Shown: piece after piece, positions 1 through 8,460 of the stretch
Layout: each line of letters starts with the position of its first letter
How positions within the stretch are numbered: position 1 is the stretch's first letter
From: an uncultured Oscillospiraceae bacterium
Lineage (GTDB): Bacteria; Bacillota; Clostridia; Oscillospirales; Acutalibacteraceae
Assembly (NCBI GenBank): GCA_900544715.1
Contig: UQWL01000002.1
Coordinates: 124,001 to 188,000 of the forward strand
Length of the DNA: 64,000 nucleotides
Reading direction: 5' to 3'
The notes under the pieces: generated by a model
What the model saw: the letters and a program-made list of their open reading frames with translations, nothing else
Told to the model about the DNA's origin: nothing
The model's database searches: none
Translations under genes and position numbers: made by a program

Positions 1-415
1 TCAAAGCCTGAAGACAATTATAAATCCGTGGTATCAGGGCATCACCATTAAACTGGAACGGAGGACTGACGGGAAAACAGTTCTGAAATCGATGACCATA
101 TACAAAAGCAAACATAAGTATTGCAAATAGATAAAAAACAGTTTCCCACATTCGGGGCTTCCGACGCAATATGATATGTTTTACGCCAATATATGACAGT
201 AGCACATCTGCTGGTATGACAAGCGGATGCATTGAGAAAGCTTCGGGGAACATCAAGCAGACTAAATAAAGGTTAGCTCTTGTAAGCCCACAAGAGGGGC
301 ATGGGAATCCGATCAGCGAATAGATTAGGCAAACAGAATGACCCATAAAAATTATGAAAATGTATAAGGCTAGCAGTCCTATGCATAAAATCAATTTGGC
401 CTTTTTTTTATTCAC
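1..415 (-). CDS. DUF2752 membrane protein, 3' end beyond window
   Basis: An open frame runs from a GTG at 415 to the left edge with no stop, giving at least 138 residues. The N-terminus is a positively charged KKK patch and a hydrophobic helix. This is followed by the hallmark of DUF2752, a CPSCGLTRA motif, then a helix-rich remainder with an HPL motif. The family comprises small integral membrane proteins of unknown function. The GTG lies inside the last codons of the upstream gene (GTGAATAA overlap, 8 bp), which suggests translational coupling. The family assignment rests on the Cys-x2-Cys-Gly-x-Thr-Arg-Ala signature. The start is inferred, and an internal ATG at 346 is the alternative. Confidence 0.75.
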   Translation of the reverse strand, partial: MNKKKAKLILCIGLLALYIFIIFMGHSVCLIYSLIGFPCPSCGLTRANLYLVCLMFPEAFSMHPLVIPADVLLSYIGVKHIILRRKPRMWETVFYLFAILMFAFVYGHRFQNCFPVSPPFQFNGDALIPRIYNCLQAL

Positions 416-803
416 TTTTACCCATGATAAACATGTTGATGTGGTTAAAAACATCTTTTTTCAGGCTTATCTGCTTGTAAATACCCACACCGGTGGTAAT
501 CCAAGGAATCCAGATGCAAAACCAGCCGACGATAAAGCCAACAATTTTATCGCTCCACTGCTCTTCCGAGGTGCTGCATACAAGCTTTCCATTCGAGTAG
601 GTAAACATGATCTTGATCTGTTCTCCCAGGCCTGTAATGGTATGAATTCCTCCAACGTTTTTAGAGATCGTAATCGCGGAGGCGTTCCCCAGCTTGTTTT
701 CTTGTACGGAGTACCCCTTTCCTGAATAGGACATCACCAGAGACTCCATTAATTCTTCAATGGGAAAAGAGGCAGGGATGTTAAATATTCTGTTTTCAGC
801 CAT
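408..803 (-). CDS. hypothetical protein with one hydrophobic segment
   Basis: The product has 131 residues. The first 80 look soluble and the segment around residues 87-107 is hydrophobic and tryptophan-rich (VGFIVGWFCIWIPWI), so this is probably a single-pass membrane or membrane-anchored protein. The start ATG has a good GGAGG seven bases upstream. The gene is followed by, and overlaps, the DUF2752 gene, a pairing that suggests a shared envelope role. I do not recognise a family. Confidence 0.7.
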   Translation of the reverse strand: MAENRIFNIPASFPIEELMESLVMSYSGKGYSVQENKLGNASAITISKNVGGIHTITGLGEQIKIMFTYSNGKLVCSTSEEQWSDKIVGFIVGWFCIWIPWITTGVGIYKQISLKKDVFNHINMFIMGKSE

Positions 804-925
804 TATAATTCCTCCAGAGTAAATTTCGATTGATCATTGACAGCGTTTTTGGATGCTTTAGTTCTTGACTTTTCATCTATGCGACCTACCCGTCAAGCGG
901 ACAGCAGGGTAGGTCGATCTCTTTT

Positions 926-1846
926 TCAGCTTTTAATGCGGGCGGTGATCTCCGCCACGTTGTAATCCGCTTTTGCGGAGGTAATGTTTTCGGCGATCAG
1001 ATCCTTTTGGCCGGTGGCGTTCCAGTTGTATTCAAAATCCAGCGCTGCCGGATCCTCAATCCCCCAGCCAAGGCTACCATCCGGATTGCGGACGATATTT
1101 TTGGCAAACACGGCGATGTGACGGATTTCCTGCGCTCCGGTAGAACCTGTAATTTGAATGGAATAATTCAGATCGATGCGATTGAAATACTCCAAGTCGT
1201 TTGGATATTTGGAATAGGAGTTCTTCTTCATCGCGCTGAAATAGGCGCTCTCAAGCTTTAAATCGGAATAAGATTTGAAATTTTCTCCTATTAAGAAACG
1301 GCCTCCGTTTACTCTGAATGGGACGTAGTCATCCTGCGTCCATGCGGTAACCGAGGTGAGGTAGTCCTGTTCTTCACGCAAAAAGGCGGAAAGATCCAGC
1401 TCCTCCGGAATCTCGGTCAGATATTCCGGCACGTTTTCCATCGTAAAGCTTTTTTCGGTTTGGGAGAGCGCATAGGTTTCCTCCTCATAGCCGGAGCTTC
1501 GCAGCGAGGCGTATACGGTTACGCTGTCACCAAGGGCAAACTGGCCGTCCGTTGTGATGGTATCCGGCGAGAGGGAATACTGCACCTTTTCCTGCACTGC
1601 TTCACTGCACTTTGAATTGTTGAATAGCACGGTGCAGAAGGGCGAAACGCCTTCAAAGGCAACGGATAGCCCATCAAACGGATCCAGAATATTTGCGGCA
1701 CTCACGCTGGCGGAGCTTGTCTGCGCGCTCTGTTTGCTCTCCTCGGAAGCAAGGATAATGTTTTCCCGTTGGTTATCAGAGCATGCGGAAAGCCCCAGAA
1801 GCAATAGCGTCAGGGTAAAGAGCAGAATCGGCCATCTTATCTTCAT
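926..1846 (-). CDS. predicted lipoprotein, unknown function
   Basis: The product has 306 residues. It starts with a type II signal peptide: basic start, hydrophobic core with LLLLGLSAC, lipobox cysteine at about residue 22. The rest is a soluble, acidic extracellular domain with no motif I recognise. The start overlaps the stop of the upstream membrane-protein gene by four bases (ATGA), so the two are probably co-translated. It belongs to a minus-strand cluster running from 3224 downward. Confidence 0.8.
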   Translation of the reverse strand: MKIRWPILLFTLTLLLLGLSACSDNQRENIILASEESKQSAQTSSASVSAANILDPFDGLSVAFEGVSPFCTVLFNNSKCSEAVQEKVQYSLSPDTITTDGQFALGDSVTVYASLRSSGYEEETYALSQTEKSFTMENVPEYLTEIPEELDLSAFLREEQDYLTSVTAWTQDDYVPFRVNGGRFLIGENFKSYSDLKLESAYFSAMKKNSYSKYPNDLEYFNRIDLNYSIQITGSTGAQEIRHIAVFAKNIVRNPDGSLGWGIEDPAALDFEYNWNATGQKDLIAENITSAKADYNVAEITARIKS

Positions 1847-2385
1847 ATCAACATCTCCTCACTTTTTAGATTTTGCTGCGCTTTTGTAAGATGTTTCAAA
1901 CCAATGAAAAGCGCAATGATAAAAATCCATGCTGCTGCGGATTCCAGAAAATATAGTACGCCGCTCCCTGACAGCTGGATCACATCGCCCAGAATATCCT
2001 GACAGGTGCCCTTGATGACCCGGTAAAAAACGGCCTGGCAGGCTGCGGAAAGAGGCAGCGCCACCGCTGCGGCTACAAGATAGCGCCGCTTATATTGACG
2101 GTCGAGTAAAATTGGCAGGGCGGAGATTACGGCGGAAAGGCCCACCAGCACTAGGGCCGCCGCCAGCACGAGAGATAGGATGTTGAGAAACGCTTCATCC
2201 GATGCGGATGAAAGCGCAGACATTTTTTTTAATAACTGAAAGGCGGATATTTTGCCGTTTAGAAGGAATAGCGCATTGCACTGCATTGTTCCGGAGCATG
2301 CAAGCAGGATATGCAGCAGCAGGCCTGAAACTGCCAACACAAACAGGCTTTTTTGCCTGCCCAGAGCCTGAAATCCATTGTTCAT
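1843..2385 (-). CDS. four-helix membrane protein, unknown function
   Basis: About 180 residues with four predicted membrane helices, around residues 14-32, 65-90, 100-120 and 145-165, and short loops. The ATG at 2385 is preferred over an in-frame TTG six bases upstream because GGGGAG sits six bases before the ATG. It overlaps the following lipoprotein gene by ATGA. A membrane subunit paired with a lipoprotein suggests a complex, but no family is recognised. Confidence 0.75.
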   Translation of the reverse strand: MNNGFQALGRQKSLFVLAVSGLLLHILLACSGTMQCNALFLLNGKISAFQLLKKMSALSSASDEAFLNILSLVLAAALVLVGLSAVISALPILLDRQYKRRYLVAAAVALPLSAACQAVFYRVIKGTCQDILGDVIQLSGSGVLYFLESAAAWIFIIALFIGLKHLTKAQQNLKSEEMLI

Positions 2386-2437
2386 ATTCAACTCCCCTTA
2401 TTATTGTAGTGATTTCCGGCAGCGCTCCACCCGCGCC

Positions 2438-2950
2438 TTATTCCTCCAGAGCAGAGATCAACCAATCGCCCTTTTCCTTCACCATCTGTAGCCGCCCTGG
2501 CATTTTGTCGGTGGACGACATCCCTAAAAATGAGGTGGTCATATGTACCACCAGGTCAACTGTGGCATTCTTCTTTCCCTCCATCGTGATGGATCGCACC
2601 TCAAATTTTAATCCGGCGTTTGCCGCATTCATCCCGGCACCAATGGAAAACAGGTCGCCAAGCCCGACGCCCAGCAGGCCCGATCCAATATTTTCAGAGG
2701 CCTGCATGAAGTTTCGGCTTTTGGCATCCATACAGGCGTACATGCCCTTGGTATCTCCACTGTTAAAGGCGGTTGCGTAATTGTTCAGGCAATCCAGTAT
2801 TTGCGCTTGATCGGATTTGCCGAACAACAGTTTTTCGCCCAAAATCAGTGTGAGTAAACACACGGCAGCAGCTGTTAAAACCAGGATTTTCTTTTTGTGG
2901 ATAGCGATAAATCCGGAAGCCTTGGCAACAATATTCTTTACTTCCTCCAA
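2438..2950 (-). CDS. single-pass membrane protein with DUF4878-like extracellular domain
   Basis: The product has 170 residues. A membrane helix lies at about residues 22-42 after a lysine-rich stretch. An extracytoplasmic domain follows whose layout (LDCLNNYATAFNSGD, later DLVVHMTT and GDWLISA) resembles NTF2-like or lipoprotein-type DUF4878 domains. The start is a TTG at 2950, with GAGGAGGG six bases upstream. The family match is tentative; membrane anchoring is clear. Confidence 0.7.
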   Translation of the reverse strand: MEEVKNIVAKASGFIAIHKKKILVLTAAAVCLLTLILGEKLLFGKSDQAQILDCLNNYATAFNSGDTKGMYACMDAKSRNFMQASENIGSGLLGVGLGDLFSIGAGMNAANAGLKFEVRSITMEGKKNATVDLVVHMTTSFLGMSSTDKMPGRLQMVKEKGDWLISALEE

Positions 2951-3017
2951 ACGGATCCCTCCTCAATCTTCTGAATGGCTCGCGAGCAGGCTTCAGGTGC
3001 AAAAAAACGAGCTGATA

Positions 3018-3224
3018 TCAGGAGGCATTCTGCATTTCGCTCAGCTGCCCGTAGCAGCTATCGCAGGCTGCCACCGGTTCCTCTGCCAGTGTAAGCTCAT
3101 GCTTTACTCCGGTTTGCTCCCTTCCGCAAAAATCACATTGAAAGCTTTCTTCCTTCTGTGAGCAGGCGGCAAGCGCCATAGCGATAAAGCACACAAGCAC
3201 CACAAGGCAAATTTTGTGTCTCAT
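3018..3224 (-). CDS. small lipoprotein with two CxxC motifs
   Basis: A 68-residue lipoprotein. It has a hydrophobic signal ending in the lipobox ALAAC, then a mature part of about 45 residues with CDFC and CDSC pairs, expected to bind zinc as a mini zinc ribbon outside the membrane or to be redox active. An ATG at 3242 is in frame, but the ATG at 3224 has AAGGAG eight bases before it. This is the first gene of the minus-strand cluster behind the operator-containing promoter at 3346-3374. Confidence 0.7.
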   Translation of the reverse strand: MRHKICLVVLVCFIAMALAACSQKEESFQCDFCGREQTGVKHELTLAEEPVAACDSCYGQLSEMQNAS

Positions 3225-3345
3225 CTTTTCTTCTCCTTTCACATTTCATAGGCCTAATGCGGTTGTGCGTGTTTTGGTGTCACCGTGTGCTTTTCACCCC
3301 CCTTTATTTTTCAAAATATAAATGATCGAAAAAAGTCTTTTTTAT

Positions 3346-3400
3346 ATTTTAACCTGTTTCAGGTTAAAAGTCAATACCCTGAAACAGGTTAATTTATAAT
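3346..3400. promoter_or_regulatory. divergent promoters with two palindromic operators
   Basis: Two 6-3-6 palindromes with CCTG/CAGG cores lie at 3351-3365 (AACCTGTTTCAGGTT) and 3376-3390. Together they form a perfect 13-bp inverted repeat (3351-3363 with 3378-3390). On the minus strand, TTGACT (3369-3374) and TAAAAT (3346-3351) are 17 bp apart and the first palindrome fills the spacer. On the plus strand, a TATAAT at 3395-3400 follows the second palindrome; its -35 is poor. The position between an XRE gene and the lipoprotein cluster indicates repression of both directions by that regulator (inference). Confidence 0.75.
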
Positions 3401-3419
3401 TTTCCCGGAGGTGTCGCCA

Positions 3420-3647
3420 ATGTACCGCAGAATCCGGGATCTCAGGGAGGATCATGATATGACGCAAACCCAGGTGGCCAAAATTCTCGGCATGTCGCAG
3501 ACAGGTTATTCCAAATATGAAACAGGGGAAAACGATTTACCCACCGCAGTGTTGATCAGGCTCGCTCGTCTTTATGGTACGAGCATTGATTATTTGCTGA
3601 ATGAGACGGATCAGCAGCAGCGCTATCCGCACAGCGCCTCTGATTAG
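3420..3647 (+). CDS. XRE-family transcriptional regulator
   Basis: A 75-residue Cro/CI-type helix-turn-helix protein. The HTH covers about residues 6-60 (LREDHDMTQTQVAKILGMSQ, then YSKYETGENDLP) and there is almost nothing beyond the DNA-binding domain. The ATG at 3420 is chosen because GGAGG lies eight bases upstream; a GTG at 3411 overlaps that site. The two palindromes directly upstream are the likely binding sites, so it probably represses itself and the facing lipoprotein/membrane gene cluster. Confidence 0.9.
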   Translation: MYRRIRDLREDHDMTQTQVAKILGMSQTGYSKYETGENDLPTAVLIRLARLYGTSIDYLLNETDQQQRYPHSASD

Positions 3648-3717
3648 CCTGCCTGAAGACTCAATGCATATGACTATGATGATAGGGAATCGAGTAGAAA
3701 AAAGAGGAGGGAAAAGG

Positions 3718-4215
3718 ATGGATTTTCCGGTTTTGAATGGCCCGCGGATTTCCCTGCGCAGGGTAGAGGCGGAAAGCCCTGTGGATGTGGAATCGATGTA
3801 CCGCTGCTATCAGTGCCCTGAGGCACACCGGTATATGCAGGGGAGGGCCTTCCGGCGGGAAGAGTGGCCGGAAATCATCAGGGATTGGGAAAAAGAGCGG
3901 CGAGAGGGCCGGCTGATTCGGTGGGGTATTGCTTTAAAAGGGAATGGGGCACTGATCGGGGGGATTTATCTCTATCGCGAGGAGGAGCAGCTCTTTGTCG
4001 GCTACATGCTGCACCCCGCTAATTGGGGAGAGGGGTATGCATATGAGGCGCTCGCCGCCGTTCTGGAATATGTCCGGGCAGTGAGGGCGGCTGATACGCT
4101 GTATGCCCCTGTTGATAAACGAAACAGCGCCTCTATCCGTTTGTTGGAGAAATCCGGTTTTCGCTGTTTCAAATGCAAGGCAAAAGAAAAAATCTATGCC
4201 CGGAATATCCTGTGA
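3718..4215 (+). CDS. GNAT family N-acetyltransferase
   Basis: A 165-residue acetyltransferase of the RimJ/RimL type. The N-terminal RISLRRVE strand, the acetyl-CoA loop region (GYMLHPANWGEGYAYEAL) and the C-terminal NSASIRLLEKSGF motif are all present. The substrate cannot be read from the sequence. The frame stays open upstream to 3601, but GAGGAGGG seven bases before the ATG at 3718 fixes the start. Confidence 0.85.
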   Translation: MDFPVLNGPRISLRRVEAESPVDVESMYRCYQCPEAHRYMQGRAFRREEWPEIIRDWEKERREGRLIRWGIALKGNGALIGGIYLYREEEQLFVGYMLHPANWGEGYAYEALAAVLEYVRAVRAADTLYAPVDKRNSASIRLLEKSGFRCFKCKAKEKIYARNIL

Positions 4216-4248
4216 TCCGAAACAGATTGAAAATAGCAATTTGTGCTC

Positions 4249-4276
4249 TTGCATAAAAAATCCTCTATGATATAAT
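4249..4276 (+). promoter_or_regulatory. sigma-A type promoter for the DUF2804 gene
   Basis: TTGCAT at 4249-4254 and TATAAT at 4271-4276 are separated by 16 bp, ending 42 bases before the ATG at 4319. Confidence 0.65.
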
Positions 4277-4318
4277 AAAAATTATCAGGAAAGCCGGATA
4301 CAGAGAGGAGAGATTTTG

Positions 4319-5341
4319 ATGCAGCATCAGATCACCAGGCGGACGCGCCTTTTGGATGCACAGGGGAACGTTGCGGAGCCGGGGTATTGCGTGCATAATC
4401 TGTATGATTATGTGCGCAGCGATATCAGGGCGAATCCACTGCGGATCAAGGAGTGGGATTTTTATCAGATCACGGATGAGCGCTATACGATGCAGATGAC
4501 AATCGGCACCCTTTCCTATGGCGGCATGAGCGGCGTGACGCTGTTTGACCGGCAGACAGGGGAGCGGTTTGAGTGCAATGATCTTGCCCTGCTGCCGTTT
4601 GACAAGTATCATTTGCCGACCAATACGGAAATTCCCCACACCATCACAATCGATAAAAAGAATTTTTACATGTCCTTCGATGTGACGGAAACAAAGCGCC
4701 GTTTAACCCTGCGCGGGCAGAACCGAAAGGGCGGGGATTTCAAGGCGGATATCGTCTATGAGGTGATGCCGGGCCTTGAATCGCTGGTGATGGCGGTTCC
4801 CTTTGCGCAGAAGGGCCATTTCTATCTCAATCAGAAAATCAACTGCATGCCTGTTACCGGCCGCGTAAAGATCGGCAAGAAGGTGATCGAATTCAAGCCA
4901 GATACCGCCTTTGGCCTGCTTGACTGGGGCCGCGGCGTGTGGCCGTTTATCCAGAGCTGGTATTGGGGCAACGGCAGCCATTGGCTGCCGGACGGGCGAA
5001 TTTTTGGCTTTGAAATCGGCTGGGGCTTTGGCAATATGGGCGCTGCAAGCGAAAACACGCTCTTTTTGGATGGCGTGGCGCATAAGATCGATCAGATTTA
5101 TCTGGAGAAGGATCCGGATGACTATATGAAGCCGTGGGTTTTCACCTCTAATGATGGCCGGTTTGAGATGACGATGATCCCTGAATTTGATAATGTTACA
5201 AACCTGCGTTTTCTGGGCGTCGGCAACCGTTGCCACCAGGTGTTCGGCAAATGGAATGGTTCTGTTGGGCTGGATGATGGTATCCGGCTTACCATTCAGG
5301 ATATGACGGCGTTTTGTGAGTTTTCGGATAATCACTGGTAA
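4319..5341 (+). CDS. DUF2804 family protein
   Basis: The product has 340 residues and recognisable DUF2804 features: an N-terminal QITRRTRLLDAQGNVAEPGY stretch, a central KEWDFYQI segment, and a tryptophan-rich block (FGLLDWGRGVWPF, YWGNGS, GFEIGWGFGN). The family is broadly distributed and resembles lipocalin-like beta-rich folds; its biochemical role is unknown. The ATG at 4319 has GGAG eight bases upstream. The gene is monocistronic with its own promoter and a strong terminator. Confidence 0.85.
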   Translation: MQHQITRRTRLLDAQGNVAEPGYCVHNLYDYVRSDIRANPLRIKEWDFYQITDERYTMQMTIGTLSYGGMSGVTLFDRQTGERFECNDLALLPFDKYHLPTNTEIPHTITIDKKNFYMSFDVTETKRRLTLRGQNRKGGDFKADIVYEVMPGLESLVMAVPFAQKGHFYLNQKINCMPVTGRVKIGKKVIEFKPDTAFGLLDWGRGVWPFIQSWYWGNGSHWLPDGRIFGFEIGWGFGNMGAASENTLFLDGVAHKIDQIYLEKDPDDYMKPWVFTSNDGRFEMTMIPEFDNVTNLRFLGVGNRCHQVFGKWNGSVGLDDGIRLTIQDMTAFCEFSDNHW

Positions 5342-5346
5342 AAAAT

Positions 5347-5383
5347 TTTGGGCTTCGGGAATTGTAATTCCCGAAGCCCAAAA
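5347..5383. terminator. bidirectional terminator hairpin
   Basis: A near-perfect stem (GGGCTTCGGGAATT against AATTCCCGAAGCCC) flanked by T-rich and A-rich sequence, five bases after the DUF2804 stop codon. Confidence 0.85.
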
Positions 5384-5387
5384 TTAC

Positions 5388-5590
5388 AAAAAGCGCTTGC
5401 GGGCTGAACGCCCGCATTTTGCATCTTAGGGATGCAAAAACCGCCGCTTTTTCGCCCGCCGCCGGATGGGCGCGAAGAAAAGCCGGGTTCTGCAATTAAA
5501 AAGCGCTTGCGGGCTGGACGCCCGCATTTTGCATCTTAGGGATGCAAAACCGCCGCTTTTTGCCCGCCGTCAGATGGGTGTGAAGAAAGG
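5388..5590. repeat. tandem pair of branched palindromic repeats
   Basis: Two direct copies with a 110-bp period begin at 5388 and 5498. Each copy has an outer stem AAAAAGCG/CGCTTTTT (5388-5395 with 5445-5452 in copy 1) enclosing two perfect hairpins: GCGGGC/GCCCGC (5399-5415) and TTTTGCATC/GATGCAAAA (5417-5439). A third GC-rich hairpin (CGCCC/GGGCG) follows to about 5472. The fold would be a three-way junction. No coding frame spans it. It lies between convergent genes, as expected for an intergenic palindromic element. Confidence 0.8.
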
Positions 5591-5606
5591 TCTCCTTCCC
5601 CCAAAA

Positions 5607-6995
5607 CTACATTGTTTTTCTGCGCCGGTAAAACAGGCGCGAAATCATGCGGATCACCTGCTCGCCGCTGCCGGTTTTATACCGGCAGGCTTCCCGCACG
5701 CTTTCCTCCGCATCGCCGATGACAAAGCTGTAATCGGCATGCCGGATGAGGTCAAGTTCATTCACGTTGTTGGAAAATACGGTGATGCTCGCAGCGCCGG
5801 AGCGGGCTTTTAAAATATCAGCGGCACTGGCCAAGGTGGCTTCCGCGCTGTAAATCTCCAGGATCGAATACTGTGGGTGCAGCCGGTCGGCCCGGCAGGC
5901 CAAGCGCAGCTGGCCGGAGAAGGGCAGCGCTTTAATCGCCTCATAGAGCCGTCTAACCATGGCGTCTGTTTCGATGATCATCAGGCAGACCGCTTCGTGC
6001 CCCTCCGGCAGGCTGGCGCACGCGTAAATCTCACTGGCCCCTCCGTGCCGGATTCGGTAAAGATCCTCCTGCGCCTCATTGGTGAATCGGGTGTAGTAGA
6101 CGTGCAAGACGTCGTGAACCACAGCCTGCGTAAAGCAATTGACCTTTCTCTGCTCAAAAAGGGATTGCAGGCGGTCTGTCAGATCGCGCGGGATCGTTTT
6201 GCAGTAAGCATAGGTGTTGCTTGGAATATGGTAAAGCACGGCCCCGTTCATCGCAATTACAGGCAGTGAGAAAGGGATTTCGCCGATGAGCGGCAGGAAG
6301 GAGGCGGGGGTACGGTCTGTCACCGCAGTGATCCTTGCGCCCTGGTTCAGCAGGTGCGTGAGTCGGATTTTGGAGAAGGAGCTTAAGGGCTTTTCCTGTT
6401 CCCACAGCACGCCGTCCAGCCCGGTGATAAAAAGGGTGTTCCGGTCCTTCCTGCGGGGGAGGCGGGCGGCGTTGACCGCGAGCGATACGGCAATGCCAAT
6501 CAGCGTGTCGATGATACGGTTAATGGCAAATAAATATGGGTTCACATCCGCGCCGTGTGAGATGGTAACGCTTAGAAATACCACGCAGGTGATATAAGAG
6601 GCTGAGGTCTTTTTTAAGACCACCGTGAGATAGATCAGCACGACTATGCAAAGGGATACAATGAGATATTGCAGGATGGGCATGCCTTTTGGCAGCCAAG
6701 CCCGTTCCGCCAGCAGCACAAGCATGCCAAACAGGCCACCAATAAAGGTGCCCACGCTGCGGTTGAATGCAACCTTCACGCTGTTGGAAACAAAGGGCTG
6801 CATACAGAGAATTGCGGCAATGGCAGAATAAAAAGGGGCTCCCTGATGATTCCGCAGCAGGTCAATGAGGAAACATAAAAAAACCGCAAGTGCGGTTTTC
6901 ACGATTCGCATTCCAATCTTGGGCATGATATGATCCAAATCCTTATTTTTGAAATGAGTTGAAAAAGGAAAGAAGGATACCAAAGCAGCTTTCAC
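5607..6995 (-). CDS. FUSC/ArAE-type membrane protein fused to degenerate HAD domain
   Basis: The product has 462 residues. Residues about 24-175 form an aromatic-acid-exporter/FUSC-like membrane domain (KIGMRIVKTALAVFLCFLI, then a helix-rich region with conserved RxxGTxxGG). Residues about 188-450 form a Cof-type HAD domain. The HAD motif I reads TGLDGV where active enzymes have DxDGT, so the nucleophilic Asp is Gly. Motif IV (usually GDxxND) reads SNNVNELD. This half is probably catalytically dead and may be a sensor or scaffold. A GTG start at 6995 overlaps the upstream glycosyltransferase stop by four bases; an ATG at 6926 matches the usual family N-terminus and is an alternative. Confidence 0.8.
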   Translation of the reverse strand: MKAALVSFFPFSTHFKNKDLDHIMPKIGMRIVKTALAVFLCFLIDLLRNHQGAPFYSAIAAILCMQPFVSNSVKVAFNRSVGTFIGGLFGMLVLLAERAWLPKGMPILQYLIVSLCIVVLIYLTVVLKKTSASYITCVVFLSVTISHGADVNPYLFAINRIIDTLIGIAVSLAVNAARLPRRKDRNTLFITGLDGVLWEQEKPLSSFSKIRLTHLLNQGARITAVTDRTPASFLPLIGEIPFSLPVIAMNGAVLYHIPSNTYAYCKTIPRDLTDRLQSLFEQRKVNCFTQAVVHDVLHVYYTRFTNEAQEDLYRIRHGGASEIYACASLPEGHEAVCLMIIETDAMVRRLYEAIKALPFSGQLRLACRADRLHPQYSILEIYSAEATLASAADILKARSGAASITVFSNNVNELDLIRHADYSFVIGDAEESVREACRYKTGSGEQVIRMISRLFYRRRKTM

Positions 6996-8206
6996 TGCTC
7001 CGTATCCTCTTCTTTTCCCCAGCCTTCGTCATGATATCCCTCGGGATACTTCCAATTGCGGCAAAGGTTTTCATAGCGGGCGTATGCCATGCGGACGGCG
7101 TCTTCCCAGGAAAGATAAATTTCCTTGCTGGCATTTTCACCAACCTGCCGCATTTTTTCCGGATCACTCAGCATGCGTTCCAGAGCCCTGGCATACGCAC
7201 TGGCGTTTTCCTCGCTAAGATAGCCGGTTACGCCTTCTTCGATCCCTTCCGCGGCACAGCTGCCGGCGATCAAAAGGCTGGGGCATCCGCAGGCGGCTGC
7301 CTCCCGGACGACGAGCCCGTTTGTGTCAAAGGTGGAGGGGAAAAGGAATGCGTCAGCCCGGCTATAGAAGGCGCGCAGCTTGTTGCGGTCACTCATCTTG
7401 CCTATAAAGGTTACATCCTTTGCAAGGCCGATTTTAACCGCATATTTTTCTGCGGCCCGCATGTCGGTGCCCTTCCCGATCATAAACATACGGAAGGAAT
7501 GCCCGGATTCCTTATAAATCCGCAGCGCATCCAGCATTAGGCGCAGGTTTTTATACCACATCATACGCCCCACAAACAAGAGCACGGGCACACCATCCTG
7601 CAAATGATATTGTGCCGTGATTGCGGCGGTATCTACTCTGCCGCGTGGAAAATCTACGCCATTTGGCATCACGATATAATCGCCGGTGTATCCCAGGGAG
7701 CGCAGGTTTTCCCCAGCCCCTTCGCTGACAACCCATACCTCGTCCGCTATTTTGATATGGTTGACGATAAAGCGGATGAAAAAATCCTGCAAAGGCTTGG
7801 TGGGCGCGCGTTTGCGGATATCATAATCATATTTGGTGTGATAGGTGGCAACCATCGGAATTTTCTGCTCCTGCACGATCAGCTTTGCAAAATGTGCGGA
7901 GGCAAGCGGGCAATGGTAATGCAGCAGATCCAGCTTTTTGCTGCGCACATAATTGCGAAACGCATGCTTAAACGGCCACCCAAACCGGTATTCATCCTTC
8001 TTGCTCAGAGGGAAGGATTTGTAGCGGTATACCTCGTAAGGATAGCCGGTATCCTTCACGCCGGGCACGCGCGGCGTAATCACCATCACTTCGCCGAGCT
8101 TGTCCTGAATGATATTGGCATAGTTGAGCGTTGCAGTGGATGTGCCGTCAAGCGTGGGAGGGAACGCATCGTTCATCAATCCGATCTTGAGCTTCAGTGT
8201 CCTCAC
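6992..8206 (-). CDS. GT4 family glycosyltransferase
   Basis: A 404-residue GT-B glycosyltransferase. The N-terminal half carries GLMNDAFPPTLDGTSTAT and the acceptor region (HYHCPLASAHFAKL, TYHTKYDYDI). The C-terminal half carries VLLFVGRMMWYKNL and the donor-binding FPSTFDTNGLVVREAAACG with the family's conserved glutamate. The arrangement resembles diacylglycerol glucosyltransferases that make glycolipids, but the acceptor is not proven. A GTG start is taken at 8206 with AAGGAAG close upstream. It is co-transcribed with the FUSC-HAD gene. Confidence 0.85.
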   Translation of the reverse strand: MRTLKLKIGLMNDAFPPTLDGTSTATLNYANIIQDKLGEVMVITPRVPGVKDTGYPYEVYRYKSFPLSKKDEYRFGWPFKHAFRNYVRSKKLDLLHYHCPLASAHFAKLIVQEQKIPMVATYHTKYDYDIRKRAPTKPLQDFFIRFIVNHIKIADEVWVVSEGAGENLRSLGYTGDYIVMPNGVDFPRGRVDTAAITAQYHLQDGVPVLLFVGRMMWYKNLRLMLDALRIYKESGHSFRMFMIGKGTDMRAAEKYAVKIGLAKDVTFIGKMSDRNKLRAFYSRADAFLFPSTFDTNGLVVREAAACGCPSLLIAGSCAAEGIEEGVTGYLSEENASAYARALERMLSDPEKMRQVGENASKEIYLSWEDAVRMAYARYENLCRNWKYPEGYHDEGWGKEEDTEQ

Positions 8207-8237
8207 CGCTTCCTTTTATCTTGGTTAGATTTGTTTT

Positions 8238-8266
8238 ATGATACAACACTGCGTCAAAAAACGCAA
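8238..8266 (-). promoter_or_regulatory. promoter of the glycosyltransferase operon
   Basis: On the minus strand TTGCGT (8261-8266) and TATCAT (8238-8243) are 17 bp apart, about 32 bases upstream of the GTG start. Confidence 0.55.
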
Positions 8267-8431
8267 ATATTTTTGCAAAGCTTGAAAAGCCAAAGGCGGT
8301 GTTTCTCAATCTCACATGCTGGTACCAACGCTTTTTACAAAAAGAGTTCCTGTTTTTCTTTTTTTTCAGTTTGCGGGGGAGCCAGACCACAACTTTTTAA
8401 AAAGTTTATCAAAGAAAATCCCAAGTAGGTA

Positions 8432-8460
8432 TTGGAACTTTTGCGGGAATGCTTTATAAT
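8432..8460 (+). promoter_or_regulatory. sigma-A type promoter upstream of hprK
   Basis: TTGGAA at 8432-8437 and a perfect TATAAT at 8455-8460 are 17 bp apart, in the otherwise gene-free stretch 8207-8553. I saw nothing else definite in that stretch. Confidence 0.7.

Noticed and set aside
5388..5590. CRISPR-like repeat
   Set aside because: There are only two copies with a 110-bp period and internal stems; no spacers and no cas genes.
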